A stretch of DNA of 64,000 nucleotides from positions 3,204,914-3,268,913 of the forward strand of contig OZ024904.1 in the NCBI GenBank assembly GCA_964017125.1, read 5' to 3'. The notes beneath the pieces were generated by a model. That model was not told the DNA's origin. It searched no databases and saw nothing but the letters and a program-made list of their open reading frames with translations. This DNA comes from Flabesymbios commensalis (Eukaryota; Annelida; Polychaeta; Terebellida; Flabelligeridae). Below are positions 49,262 to 61,055 of the stretch, piece after piece (position 1 is the stretch's first letter; every line of letters starts with the position of its first letter). The translations under genes and the position numbers were made by a program.

Positions 49262-49341
49262 TAAACACTGGAAAGATTTGGTGACATATCGTTGACATAA
49301 ATGAGAAACAGTAAAGGTCCCAGTATGGATCCCTGTGGTAC
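49262..49341 (-). pseudogene. Short reverse transcriptase fragment (non-LTR type)
   Basis: The minus strand encodes VPQGSILGPLLFLIYVNDM, which is RT motif B and what follows it. The frame is lost on both sides. The form fits CR1/L2/RTE-like LINEs. Confidence 0.75.
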
Positions 49342-49344
49342 TCA

Positions 49345-50730
49345 TAAAAGTACTGTTGATTTCAGTCTTCTGATTCTGATTCTGATAGATCATAAAATGC
49401 CAGTGCTCTTTAAATTTATTTAAAGTACCAGTACCAGTCAGGATTTTGGTACATCATCCACTATAGCCTATTGCCATGCCGATAGTAGCTAGTTGCATAT
49501 CACCTGGTTAGGTGTTTCGGATTTGGCTGGATAAAATTCGAGTTCCACGTCGATCAGATAAGTGTTAGGTGTACACTGCATGACTGAGTTCACGGTAGGC
49601 CTATGCATGCTTTGACACTGTCCTTCAACAAATCTTTTTATATAGATTATTGTGTGCTCTGATGGCCAATGAGATCGAGCGGCTCTCGAGAATTAGTGCA
49701 GTTGGCTGGTGTGTATCTGACTAGCCGACAGATCAGGTTTTTGGTTATATAGCTGGTGCCGCAAAGAGCTTTTTGAAAACATATAAGCGTTTTTTCTCAT
49801 CGGATAGACATCACATCCAGTCTGAGCGTAGGATGTTTGTATGATAGTCTTGTGTTACCGTACTTACTGCTCAAATAACTTCTAATACATATCTGGTCCG
49901 ACGTCTGGTATTAGCCCTAGGACTAATGTAAGGGCGAGTTCCCAACTCGCTCTCCCCTTCCTGGGATTTCCCTCTATAATCAGCTACGTATTCAAAGCCA
50001 GATCGGTAATTGTATAATATTTGTTCACATTTTATAAATGCTCTAGATAGACAAATGCATAAGTGCTACAAATAAAAGGATAGTAATTCAGCAGAGTTTG
50101 GTTATGTAGCATGAATATATATGGGGTATAATCGAGATTAACAAAAGTGCTGGAAAAAGTCTAGATTATTTCTTATCAACACGTACATCACAGCATCTGA
50201 AAAATCACTTACCAATATAGAGCTGTTATACAGCAAAATAACATAATTGCATGATTGTTATTGAATTCTTTTTTATATCGGTCAACATTAATGGTCTTCA
50301 CATGGCGTGCTTGTCAATAGTATAAAACAATACTAGGCCTATCTACTGCTTTAACTGAATGCGATTTTATAAAAAGATCAGTCTGCAACTATATGTTTAA
50401 GAATTAAAAAATATGTCTAATGTGTTTGGTATTTTCATAAAACATACATTCATATTCAATACAGTAGGCCAGCAGAATAAATAAGCGCTCAGATCGGATT
50501 TGAACCAGATTATTATATTTATGCATGGCGTAATATTGGTAGTCTGTAACATAGACAGAGAATACCTGACAAAAATTTTCCAACACTGTATTCAGTCATT
50601 GAGAGTAATTTGATCAGTGACACGCTCAGCTGAGTAAAGGTGGCTAAATAGGTATGAAACCAGTCAGCAATATTTTCATATGATCAATATAGTTGGGCAG
50701 GAAGAAGGGGGTATCGTGCACCCCCCGGAA
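49345..50730. other. No gene seen
   Basis: Unique AT-rich sequence with TAGGCCTA motifs near 49,600 and 50,336. No supported feature. Confidence 0.5.
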
Positions 50731-50789
50731 ATCAATTTCTAATTGATGTTTCTAGATTGGAAAAATACCATAGAAAACGATATGTTAAA

Positions 50790-51130
50790 ATATTGACAAA
50801 ATGTCCCACTTACCATTTTTATGCAAATTAGTGACGCCATTACTGGGAAATGTATATTTCGCCATATCTCAGCTAATAGTGCACATAGCTCAACAATTAA
50901 GGTGTCTAATCCCATGTTTTGAGGGTTCAAGAGCATTATAAAACTATTCTTGAATTGATCAGATGTGTCTAACACATGTTATTACGCAAAATATTGCCGC
51001 CATTAACGGGAAGTCTATTTTTCGCCATAGCTCAGCCAATATTAAAGATAACTGCATATAACAAGTTTTCAGACCTTATTTTGAGGGTCAAAGAACATAG
51101 TAAAACTTTTTTCAGTGCGATCTGATATGT
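50790..51130 (+). repeat. Two imperfect tandem copies of about 190 bp
   Basis: GCCATTACTGGGAAATGTATATTTCGCCATATCTCAGC (50,835) is repeated as GCCATTAACGGGAAGTCTATTTTTCGCCATAGCTCAGCC (50,998). Both are followed by TTTTGAGGGT(T)CAA and AAAACTAT/AAAACTTT. Confidence 0.65.
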
Positions 51131-51659
51131 CCATGAGAAGGCACTTGTATTCGTACTGAAGAACATGTTGTCCAACATAATGAGGTTCTCTTGCTATCGT
51201 CATTGCACTTGCTCTATGTCGATGAACTGGATGGCTATGATGAATCAGGTCTATCAAGCTTTCAAAAAATTCCCAAAGAGCACACATGTTGTCTTTTTAT
51301 TCTGGCTTCTGCACAGTTCGGTTATCGTTCGTGCTGATGTTCTTGCACAAGCTTACATTCTTGGAAGTGTGGATCAGTACCAGAACGCCGTTGTCTTTTT
51401 TGCCGTAACATTCTGTGGGCTTTCACAAGACCAATGGTGGTCACTAAAATCAGACAATATGGAACTCAATTCTGAAAAGCTGACAACAACAACATCAACA
51501 TAACTTCCTCTCAGGGAAAGGTAATCAGTTAAAATCTCATTCACAACTATATTCATTGGTTTTCAAATGGTAAGCTGTGTCAACCTGTTTTACTATGTGA
51601 ATCTATCATCTCAAGTCATCCAGTACCAGAAGCAAAGCAACGTGGCATCCCCGCTCCTC

Positions 51660-52680
51660 GTAAAGTCTAAATGAACCAATTGACTTGGAGGATCTCATGA
51701 CTTATGGCTGTACCTACTTGGCTTGGGTCACCAAATGGTTTTTCCTCGAAAATCAACAAAGTCACCTTCCTTGACTAGGCCCTACCTTCTGGAAGACGCT
51801 ACCTCAGACAATCTGCCATACCCCAAAGAGTTGACGATTTGTACATACAGGATGGCATGGCACTGCTACATATCATTACCAACCCCCGACCTGTTGTGAG
51901 ATATGCATACAGATACTCGATCAGACGGCGATCTCGACTGACAGTTATCATCCTGGGTCTATCAAAGCGCAGGAGAGGTTGAGACGTAGCAGCCCAGAGA
52001 TCATTCTAGCTGGAACATTTGTCAGGTAGCCATATTATTCCAAGAGCTTCCTTGCAAACGATGACACAAAGAAACAGTTATGTCAGTTATGCTGTATGGA
52101 GTGGTATGCAGGCAGCTTTCAGGCTCGACAGAACAATTATGGCAGTCCTCATTGCGGAGGGTATAATTCATCAATTTGTTACAACAGATAGCTAGGTAAG
52201 ATTGTGTTATGTTACTAGTCTTGCTACTGCGTTGTCTAATACCATAATATTTTATTTTAATCATGCCAAGTGTTTTAATTTATCAAAACACAGGTGGAGT
52301 ACCAGACATATTTGTGATTCTACTGCATCATGCCTATTCAATCAATATGACTGTGTGACATAGACAGATTGTCAACATACAATTACCTGACGTGACTGAG
52401 TCTCTCGGAGAAGACTATCAACGTAGGCCTACTGTGCCACTCCCCTCGGCTAATGTGTGTTCAGTGGAGAGGATTTAACCAGTTCATTCAAAGACAAGGG
52501 AAAGGTGGGGCCACCTAAAAAGCTGGAAAAGAATACCAGGTTCTACAAAACATTCAGGCAAATGGGTTACGACGTCAAATGTCAAGCCTCGGGTGATGAA
52601 ACAGCTGGAGCAGTTTGCATACGTATCTGGTGTACGGACACATTAATAGTAAATCTTCTGTGAAAGCCGTCCATGTCAAG
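51660..52680 (+). pseudogene. Decayed copy of a widespread uncharacterised PIN/FEN-like multicopy gene
   Basis: Several pieces in different frames match one protein family I know from many invertebrate genomes: DATSDNLPYPKE, IQDGMALLHIITN, TDSYHPGSIKAQERLRR, DIFVILLHHA and VFSGEDLTSSFKDKGKVGP. In that family DxD-type acidic residues and a G.D.TSAF.GKGK stretch recall PIN/FEN1-like (asteroid-like) nucleases; its function is unknown. The frame is broken at several places and no splice pattern explains it, so I call a pseudogene. Confidence 0.6.
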
Positions 52681-53299
52681 CTGCCCCACAAGATGGTGAG
52701 AGAAGACAAGAAACTAATTTCCAAGTCTAGAATCGACCTCTTTCGCCTTCCCCGTACCAGTCTGCTTTGGAGCCACACATCCAGCATGTGAACCACAGGG
52801 TTGCTACGTGCATGTACGAGGAGCAACAGGGGTGAATAAAGACTGACCTGGGAGTCTTGGAACCACTGTGATCATGTTGTCTTGTCCTGTCAACCTCGCT
52901 GGTTGATCTCCTGGATGCTGGTGATCGGGAAAAAGATGACCAGGTTGATCATGAAGAATAAGATGACAGTTATGAGTTTCGATGAAAGTGATGAGTGATG
53001 AGTAAATGGTTGGACTGGACCCTTCAGAATCATCTTGTCAGTCCTAACTGTTCTGTTGCAAGTATGCTCTAGCATACATTCTAGCATACATTCTACATAT
53101 CACATACTCAGCGGACCGAGCTCAAAAGCGCACAAATCTTTAGCGTGATCATGTGTCATAATCGAGGCCTTTAAAGCAGGTTCGTCAACAGGGAGCCAGG
53201 CTGTTGAGGAGCTAGGGTGGGAAAGCCATATCAAATAGGTGAGATTTAAGTAATTTCCGGAATGTTAAAATTGTTTCGGCATTACATATTGGCACAGTT

Positions 53300-53950
53300 C
53301 CATAAGTAAGTGAGTTTATTCAGCAATAGATTTACAATCTGTGTGCATACATATAGAAATATAAACAAGTGCATGTTTGACGCGTAAAATAGTGTGGCAA
53401 CAGATAAAGCGTGAACAATTTTGTATGTGTTTGTATGAGAAAATTGGCTCTAAGACTAAGAATCACGTAGATATAAAAAATTTGCAAATTTTCTCAACAC
53501 AGATGGTTCTTCAGAAGATAAGACAGAGGAAAATTTGAACATATTTGGCCTAAAAGTGTAATAGCGGGGTAACACATGTCTGATGTGACGTGTGTTCTCA
53601 CATTCAAACAAACAATGAAATTCATCTCCTAGGACATTAAATGTTGGACACAGCCGCTCGTTGTAGGGTCTGCGATTTCTCCCTCTGCCTTGAATTACAT
53701 TTGGTAGTGAATGATTCTTGGTTCGAAATCTTATAAGAGAAATTCTGTGCTTACAATTTGTTCCCATATGGAAATAATGTTGACATCGAAAGTGGTTTGT
53801 TATATTATTGTATATTGAACAGTTCGACCTGGTACTTACTGAAGTAAACCATTGTTGAATGTATTGATCACGTAATCTCTGTTTAAATAAACTAATAAAA
53901 TATGTTCTATTTGTAACACCCTGTTGCATACAGGCATAGCCAAAACCCAA
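53300..53950 (-). pseudogene. LINE ORF2 C-terminal fragment with ACTT-type tail
   Basis: A 164-codon minus-strand frame (53,950-53,456) contains MGFGYACMQQGV, YNNITNHFRCQHYF, SLIRFRTKNHSLP, LGDEFHCLFEC and PRYYTFRPNMFKF. This is the cysteine/histidine-bearing C-terminal tail found after RT in some invertebrate LINEs. Downstream (minus) it ends near 53,300 in AATAAACTCACTTACTTA, a tail like that of the main LINE. The clade is uncertain. Confidence 0.72.
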
Positions 53951-53974
53951 ACTAGAGCAGCCCAGTTAAGGCTG

Positions 53975-54560
53975 GGCCAGATACGATACCAACAAATCGA
54001 TTTGAAATTGTAGTGTAGATATCTCGATCATTTCAGACAAACAAGTAAATCAGCCAGATATGTAGGCTGGTTGTCATTTAGGGTTCGGAAAGTATTTGTG
54101 CATATTCTGAAATAAATAAGAAATTTGACAGGAAGCCAATGTAATCGTTTCAGAATAGGAACGGAACAACTAAAACGTGGGGGCCTTGGTTACCACTTTT
54201 GCAAGGCAGTTTTGAACGCGTTGATATGTTGCGATATCTTTTTATGGCATATTTTGGGAAAGTGAGCTACAATAATCTAATTTGCTACTGACCAGTGCCA
54301 CTGCAATTTGCATGGGAAGATCTAAGGACAGAATTTTTCGAATTCGACGCAGGACACGGATATGATAGAAGCATGCCCTACATGTTTGGGATATGTCTTT
54401 TTTTTGAGATATTTTTTTTCGGAAATCCGGGCTACTGTCGAATACTACACCGATATTTTTGGCTGATGCAGATGGATTTGTGTCTTGACCTAGAATTAGG
54501 CATGTGGAATTACTTAAGAATGTGGAATGAGAAGAAAGTCAGTCCAACTAGGATTAGGCT
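53975..54560 (-). pseudogene. LINE RT C-terminal fragment (CR1/L2-like)
   Basis: Minus-strand pieces read ASAKNIGVVFD, TCRACFYHIR, SSKLDYC, RVQNCLAKVVTKAP, SVPILKRLHWLPVKF and QPTYLADLLV in the order expected for the RT thumb and tail of CR1/L2-type elements. The frame is broken at several points. Confidence 0.8.
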
Positions 54561-56050
54561 TCAGCTTAGACCCTGTCATCCAGGCCAACACGGCCATTAC
54601 ACAATGTTGCAACTTCTGATGGGTTCCCTTAGCTTTGGAAACAGGAAGAGACATGTAAATTTGCTACATCGTGCAAGATTCCGATAAGCATTTGAGGAAT
54701 ATTGTAGACGTTATAAGAATGTTTAATGAAGATTGTTGACATTTTACGATTATTGTAGGTAAGTGACCACATTTCACTCCTCATATTAGGCGAACATTAC
54801 CCTGATGACATCGCAAGGCTCTGACACAGTGACCTCCATTTTTAATTGTAATAGTTCTAATATGATCAAAAATTTACGCCTACTGAAAATGGACTAGTTT
54901 TCCTAGGCACTTGAAATATTCGTCTCAATTTCATGACATCCGAGTTTTTTGGTAGTCAGCGCGAGTGTCGTTTTTACACAGCTGGCTGTGGAAACAAAAT
55001 GGCGGTCAGTGTGACTGGGCCTCGCGCAGTAAATGAGTTAGACGGCCCAGTCATACCGGGTAGGCGAACATTGGGAAAATTTTATGTCATTACTATAACG
55101 CTGTAGGAGCCTTTAATCTGAGTTGTAATGTCCGCTGATGGTTTGGAGATGTTGTCAAGCTAAAGTGTCTATTTGGTTGTGGAAATGCCGAGGGAGAGTT
55201 GTGAACAATTAACCTTGTAGGAACGGGTTGGGGGTTCAACATTTTTACGTTTTTTTTATAATCAATGAACATTGTCTTGAACCTTGTCACAAATGAGGTA
55301 AAATATCCCAAATTATGTGGTTTTGTTGTCAATCATTTAGCCTTTTTTCATACTACAATGTTAAATTCGGATTTTTATAATACGACATAGACTACTATAT
55401 GTAGGTCCGACTACTTGATAAAAATCAATGGAATATTATCTGACCTGGGCTAATTCTATATAGCAACAATTAATACAGCATACAAAATACAGGAATTATT
55501 ACATAGAAGGGAATCACATATAAAACATGGATCTGTATGAAGTGAATGGTGAATAAATAAATAGATCAAATATCATACTGAATGAAATTATCTAAATAAA
55601 TTTGTAGGTATATTTCAGGCTGTGGGTAGCACTGATACTGTCTGGAGGGATTAGGCCTAGGCCTATACAGCAATATACTGTCATTTCATATTTCACATTT
55701 CGTCCTGCAGAAGCAAAAATGTCATATATCTTCTACCTTAAGAAGCAACATTCTATATTCGGTCTTATGCTGCTAGGACTGTATATTATGCAGTTCGAAG
55801 GTAGATTCACAGAAAATATAATGTCATTGAAATTGATAAAACGGTTAACATTAGATATTCAGTTTAAAAAAAGAATTTTCAAGATATTCATAAAATATAA
55901 ATATTTCTTCGTCCTGTGAAGCAATTCCAGCTTTAAATGAAAGCAAAACTAGGACAGAAGTTCCAGAACTCCGAGGCCCGCCTTTAGTCTGTTCAACTCG
56001 ATTCACTACTCTGACTGGCTCAAATGTATGAATATCACCCTCTATAAATA
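54561..56050. other. No gene seen
   Basis: GCGAACATTACCC near 54,790 and GCGAACATTGGG near 55,065 may delimit an old repeat. Otherwise unique AT-rich DNA without coding support. Confidence 0.45.
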
Positions 56051-56054
56051 AAGA

Positions 56055-56163
<109 letters not shown>

Positions 56164-56407
56164 GTGCTATAAAATTGGCTTAATATTATCTAATCATAAC
56201 AGTGTATTGGTCTTCCTCATAAGCAGATTCCTAAATGTTCAGGATATAATCAGAGATCGTAAAATCTCTTATTATTATGGAAAGAAACAAGGAGACAAGT
56301 TAAAATATATCTTCAACGTGTACTCCTTCAACCACCATCGCCGGTGCTGCTGTATATGGCCAACATTAATTCAATACTTGCCTACGATGTACCTCGTACA
56401 GTGGATG

Positions 56408-56635
56408 GGGGCCCAGCCACCAAATTCCGGTTTAATGTTGGGCCGGCGTCGCAGCCCATTGCTAGTTCAATGCTGGTCAATCGTCTACGACGCTAGCCCA
56501 ACACTAATCCATCACTGGGTCCGCTGTAAACTTTGCGCAAACACGTAACATTCACCCAATGCTGTTTCAATGTTGACCCACAGTCTTCGTCGCTGGCTCG
56601 ACATTGAAACAGCATTGGGTGATTGTACCCTGTCT
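56408..56635. repeat. Two adjacent CCCAG-type palindromic repeats
   Basis: GCCCAGCCACCAAATTCCGG...CCATCACTGGGTCC, and then CACCCAATGCTGTTTCAATG facing CATTGAAACAGCATTGGGTG. Centres read CTACGACGC and CTTCGTCGC. Same family as 27,234. Confidence 0.65.
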
Positions 56636-56760
56636 TCTGACTACTGCATTAGGGTGACTATGATAATAATATATCAATATAGCATTTATAAAGCGCCTAA
56701 ATCCGGCCTCAGGACGTTCATGGGCGCGTAACAGTGATATTTGATATAATATTTACTTAA

Positions 56761-57125
56761 AGGGACTGGCCCAGGCTAAAATCATCAAAAAATCAGTGAT
56801 TTTATTTCGGTTTCTTAATATGACCATATGATGTAAACATGTACATAGACTAGAACTGCAAATTTTTATAATTTTTTTGCTGCGCATTCATCAGTTAGAC
56901 TAGATATAGAGACGAAATTCCCGCATTTCCTATTTTTGACATGGTTGTCAATAATTACAAATCAGGATTTTCGTCTCTATATCTAGCCTAACTGGTGAAT
57001 GCGCAGCACAAAAATAATAAAAATTTGCAGTTCTAGTCTATGTACATGTTTACATCATATGGTCATATTAAGAACCCGAAATAAAATCACCGATTTTTTG
57101 ATGATTTTAGCCTGGGCCAGTCCCT
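56761..57125. mobile_element. 365-bp fully palindromic TTAA MITE, second full copy
   Basis: TTAA lies at 56,757-56,760 and 57,126-57,129. The arms start AGGGACTGGCCCAGGC and mirror each other almost to the centre. Confidence 0.88.
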
Positions 57126-57189
57126 TTAACTAGCTGAAAAGATAATAAGTTGAATTAAGAAAAATAAGAAACACATGTGTGTGCGTATG

Positions 57190-57345
57190 TTTAGTCATAG
57201 TTTAAAGTCCAACATTAAAAGCTTGGCAGAAGAGATGTTTTTTAAATTGTGACTTGAACGATGATAATATTTCAGCACACTTGATAGCATGCGGCAGCTC
57301 ATCCCACAAGACCGGACCAGACACCGAGAATGCACGTGTCTAAAA
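57190..57345 (-). pseudogene. CR1/L2-like LINE ORF2 end
   Basis: On the minus strand, CATTCTCGGTGTCTGGTCCG...GGGATGAGCTGCCGCATGC encodes a stretch of the type FSVSGPVLWDELPHAI, then FKSQFKKHLFCQAF, typical of the end of CR1/L2 ORF2. It is the downstream part of the fragment interrupted by the SINE at 57,346. Confidence 0.75.
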
Positions 57346-57607
57346 CTGGGCCAGGAGAACCTCCTGGGGATGGTGAGATGATTGAGATGACACTGTCCTC
57401 CAGACACAGGATTCGAAATTCGAGCCCTGGCAGTCTGAGGCCAAGCACGCTACCTCTCGGTCACGGAGGCTCCCCACAATATTGACTTCCACACATCGAT
57501 GGGGAAGAAACATTTTTGTTTCTTTCAAACCGCCGAGACCGGGAACCGAACCCCGAACTCTGGCGTGAAAGGCAGCGGTGCTAACCACTAGCCTGGGACC
57601 CCCGCCC
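57346..57607 (-). mobile_element. Dimeric tRNA-derived SINE inserted in a LINE fragment
   Basis: On the minus strand, the first tRNA-like module starts near 57,607. It has an A box TAGTGGTTAGC (57,590-57,580) and a B box GGTTCGGTTCC (57,552-57,542), with CTTTCAC in the anticodon-loop position (tRNA-Glu-like). A second module at about 57,470-57,397 has CCTCC/GGAGG acceptor ends, GAGAGGTAGCG as A box and GCTCGAATTTCGAATCC as B-box region. The open frame across it (VVSTAAFHARVRG...) is a by-product that recurs wherever this SINE is annotated. Confidence 0.7.
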
Positions 57608-57610
57608 AAC

Positions 57611-57960
57611 AGGCGTGATAGAATCAAATTTTTGGGTACATGTGATAACTCTTGCAGCTGTATGTTGAACCATATATCTACACCTTGTGGATCACGGATG
57701 ATGGCAGGTCATATAGTAGAGAATTTCCATTGTCCAATCTGGATGTCAGGAACGCGTGGACAAGCTGTTTGGCTACATCAGCTGTGATATACTTGCGTAA
57801 GTCACTCATCCACTTGAGATGTTGGAAACAATAGCATCGCACATTTTTAACGTGGCTCTCCAAGTTCATGTGCTCATCAAACATAACTATAAGATTCCGT
57901 GCACTTAAGGCTAGTTGGAACATCTGTAGCCCCAATGTTTAGACAAGTACCTGAGGTTAG
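57611..57960 (-). pseudogene. CR1/L2-like LINE RT fragment, upstream part
   Basis: Minus-strand frame with LIVMFDEHMNLESHVKNV, LRKYITADVAKQLVHAF, SRLDNGNSLLYDLPSS, then in another frame AARVITCTQKFDSITPV up to the SINE. About 75 residues expected between this part and 57,345 are missing. Confidence 0.82.
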
Positions 57961-58059
57961 ACATTGGTCTAAAAATTTTCAGTAGATTACTATCAAGACC
58001 TGCCTTCTTAAGTAATGGTTCCACAGTAGCTATATGGGTAACGCTTTCCATCCCGGCGC

Positions 58060-58142
58060 CAGAAACACCAGATACATTGGCCCAATGCTGATGTAATGCT
58101 GGGCCACTGTCTGCGAAGCTGGGCCAACATTATTCTAATCAA
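58060..58142. repeat. CCAGAAACACC palindromic repeat
   Basis: GCCCAATGCTGATGTAATGC and TGGGCCAACATTATTC around GTCTGCGAAGC. Same dispersed family as 27,234, decayed. Confidence 0.5.
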
Positions 58143-58424
58143 AACCCTTTAAGCTCTCATCACTATATTTTAATTGTGAAGGTATATTTTTTCTCTTTTT
58201 AAAAACGAAAGTACTTAACCTAGGCACCTGAAACGTTATATTTATTGGACATGTTCATAAGGACTGGTGTACAGAAATGCCAACCGTTTCCCACACACAG
58301 CACCCCTCATTCCCCAGAATAGGACACAAACACAGGCAAAATAAACTTAATAGGCTACCGGCCTATGGCCTGGCCTAAGAATGATGAGCAATTCAGTAGC
58401 ACAAGAGTTCAAACTGCCATTGTA

Positions 58425-58620
58425 AGTAATTGACACTTACAGCGCTACATTAAAAATTTTAATTTTCACCGCTGAAGTTGTGTCTCGCTACCCCGACCCA
58501 CAACCTCAAGTGGGTGAAATTGACTAACATATTTGTTTAATTGGAGACAAAATATTTGCGAATATGGTGTATAAACATTTTATTCCCAATAACAATGATT
58601 CGATCGGCTGATAAAACAGA
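58425..58620 (+). repeat. H1-type MITE
   Basis: Hairpin arms are CACCGCTGAAGTTGTGTC and CCCACAACCTCAAGTGGGTG. The body TTGTTTAATTGGAGAC, CATTTTATTCCCAATAAC and TGATAAAACAGATTAA follows and abuts the H4 element. Confidence 0.7.
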
Positions 58621-58624
58621 TTAA

Positions 58625-58857
58625 CCCTTAGAGCACTGAGCTAAAAAAAATTAATTTTCAGCCACTTGAAGTTGTGTCTCGCTACCGCGATCCACAATTT
58701 CAAGTGACTGCAAATTTGTGTTATTTGTGAAATTTAAGTCCCAGCATATATCTTTGTTTCAAGATTCAAAGCATATTTTACTTTCAACAACTGGTCATGT
58801 TGGTGTTGTAAAACACCAGAATGTCTACTGTAGTCGACATCAGTGCTCTAAGGGTTA
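58625..58857 (+). mobile_element. H4-type TTAA MITE, complete
   Basis: It begins TTAACCCTTAGAGCACTGA and ends TCAGTGCTCTAAGGGTTAA, giving 17-bp perfect inverted ends with TTAA duplication. It has an internal hairpin AGCCACTTGAAGTTGTGTC / CCACAATTTCAAGTGACTG. CCCT termini with TTAA duplication are typical of piggyBac-type MITEs. Confidence 0.85.
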
Positions 58858-58863
58858 AAAATG

Positions 58864-59268
58864 ACTATATAGTCTATGACACAATTATCTGGAGCGCATG
58901 TTTTTTGTCGATTTCTCTGTCAATTCTTAACCGATTTTCTTAAACATTTCCCAGTCATGTCCCAACATTGGTAAAAAATTCGTAAAGTTTAAAGCAAAAT
59001 TGTAAAAGTTAGACCATTTGAGATGTAGTAAATTGAAAATATGACGTCCCTCTATAAACCTGTTACACTATTTCTGGAATTTGATTACATGTCGAATAGT
59101 CTAACTTTTGAAATATTGAATATAATTTCACGCAAATTTACCGATGTTAGGAGATGACTAAGAAATGTCCTGTGCAAAATTTCAAGAAAATCGGTTCAGA
59201 ATTGACGGAGAAATCAACGAAAACCATGCGCTCCGGATAATTGCGTCATAGACTATATAGATGTGCTT
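58864..59268. mobile_element. Fold-back element with 120-bp arms
   Basis: CTATATAGTCTATGACACAA, TTATCTGGAGCGCATG, GATTTCTCTGTCAATTCT at the left mirrors AGAATTGACGGAGAAATC, CATGCGCTCCGGATAA and CGTCATAGACTATATAG at the right. The loop of about 150 bp contains AAATATGACGTCCCTCTATAAACC. Confidence 0.75.
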
Positions 59269-59629
59269 AGCAGTGAAAGGGTTAGCCTGCAGTGACTTAG
59301 CAGTGAAAGGGTTGACCTGCAGTGACAAGACTCAAGAAAAATAATAACATGAACGATATGGTTCACTTTCAGTTTGTATTGTACATAAAATATATTACAA
59401 AACAAGCACGAATAAAAATAATTTATTTTAATTAGTCCTATATATATAAAATTCCTAGAACTAAATAAAATTTGATATTACCTTGCACATCACACTATTT
59501 ATTTGTCCGCTTGAAATAAAACCACTTATCTGCCACTGTATATGAGATATATAGGGTCAGATAAGAACCTTTAATGCAAAGGGATGATAACTTTGTTTTT
59601 TAAAACGGTAATTTTAAATAGTCAAGTAT

Positions 59630-59880
59630 AAACTTTTCAGCGCGGGGACCGATCTTAGACGTCAGAATCTGACATCTGTAGACGTTAGATTCTGATGTCT
59701 AAAGTCCATCCCCGCACTGTAAGGATAAAATATTTATGATAGCTGTAGACCCCTAACATAGGTATTCAAATAAAGTGGAAAGAGCTAAATAAGATATTTA
59801 TGATGATTTCAAATTGAAAAAACCCTTTGGTTCCCACGGTTTAAATAAAAATATTTCAGCACTTTTAAAGAGTTAACAAA
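59630..59880 (-). repeat. H3-type MITE
   Basis: CAGCGCGGGGACCGATCTTAG with TCAGAATCTGAC faces GATTCTGATGTCTAAAGTCC with CCCCGCACTGTAAGG. The body ends AAAATATTTCAGCACTTTTAAAG. Confidence 0.75.
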
Positions 59881-60705
59881 GTAAAAAAAATCTGATTGAT
59901 GTGATACACAAATTCAGATGATACACAATATCTAAAAAACTGTAATCTGTATGATTTGAAATAAATTGCTCAGAAAAGAAACTTTAAAAAATAGATTTTC
60001 AATAGAATAGTGTAATCTGTAATTAACATTAATACATCATACATATTAATTCAAGACAGAAAGATACCCTTGCGTTCTACTTTTCATTGCAGTACATCAG
60101 TGCGCAGTAGAAAATATAAACTATACAAGTCATGTATAAAAATAAATACTAGTAGTATGTACATTTAAAGCCAGCATGAAAACACGCTGTGTATAAGGCT
60201 AACGGTGAGGCAGAATTACCAAATTTCAATTTTCACTATGATAAAGGTGCAATTTCAGTATTCAAATGCATGGAAATTACTTTCTATTTCCTAAATGTGG
60301 TCCAAAATAGAATCTCAAACAAAGTATAATGCCACTAAAATCGACGAAATATTCTTTGTTAGGTGAGCAGGAAATCAAATATGTAGTAACTCAATGTGGC
60401 TAATATCTATTTTTCAACAATTAAAAGCTGGAAATTGCATTAGCTATTCCAGTTTCAAGGGAATGATAAATACTAGACAAAAAATCAGCAGGGCCAACTT
60501 CTCAAGAATGACTAATCGCTGGAACAAAAACTTGGAGAACACTTTTGAATGCTGCCTCATTCTACAAATTGTGGAATACGTCAAATATGCAACAGCAGTC
60601 TCGCAGATACAGCGAGCAATATGATCAACAATGGACGGCAATGTGATTCAACTAGTCGGCATGACAATGTACAAAATCCAACAAAAGTAATAATAAACAG
60701 GGGCT
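59881..60705. other. No gene seen
   Basis: AT-rich sequence. The 73-76 codon ORFs near 60,400-60,770 have no recognisable domain. Confidence 0.45.
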
Positions 60706-60806
60706 ACCGAGCAAACACCAGACATCGAACCAATGTTGAACAAATGATGGACCACCATCTACGACGCTGAACCAACATTGGTCCAACATTTAGTCAATGT
60801 CTCTGA
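60706..60806. repeat. GCAAACACC palindromic repeat
   Basis: GCAAACACCAGACATCGAACC, AATGTTGAACAAATGATGG, then CCAACATTGGTCCAACATTTAG around CTACGACGC. Confidence 0.6.
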
Positions 60807-60904
60807 AAATCAAAATATTGATCTTATCTTAATTTTCTCTCGCTTTCAGATCAGTTATAAAGCATAATTATATAATATCAGGATATTAAACTTCATACTT
60901 TACT

Positions 60905-61055
60905 GAGTATTTTTACCCACTTGAAGTTGTGTCTTGCTACCGCGACCCACAACTTCATGTGGGTAAAATTACTCATATTTGTTTAATTTGAGGCAAAACA
61001 TTTGCAAATATTGATGTTAAGCACACATTTCATTCCCAATGACAGCAATTTAACC
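60905..61055 (+). repeat. H1-type MITE
   Basis: Hairpin arms are ACCCACTTGAAGTTGTGTC and CCCACAACTTCATGTGGGT, followed by the family body and AATTTAACCCTTTTAGAGCG. Confidence 0.72.

Noticed and set aside
51165-51503. 112-codon ORF as a gene
   Set aside because: No recognisable domain, antisense ORFs of similar length, and it borders a decayed pseudogene.
57340-57627. 95-codon ORF as a protein gene
   Set aside because: It covers the tRNA-derived SINE with its A and B boxes; the open frame is incidental.
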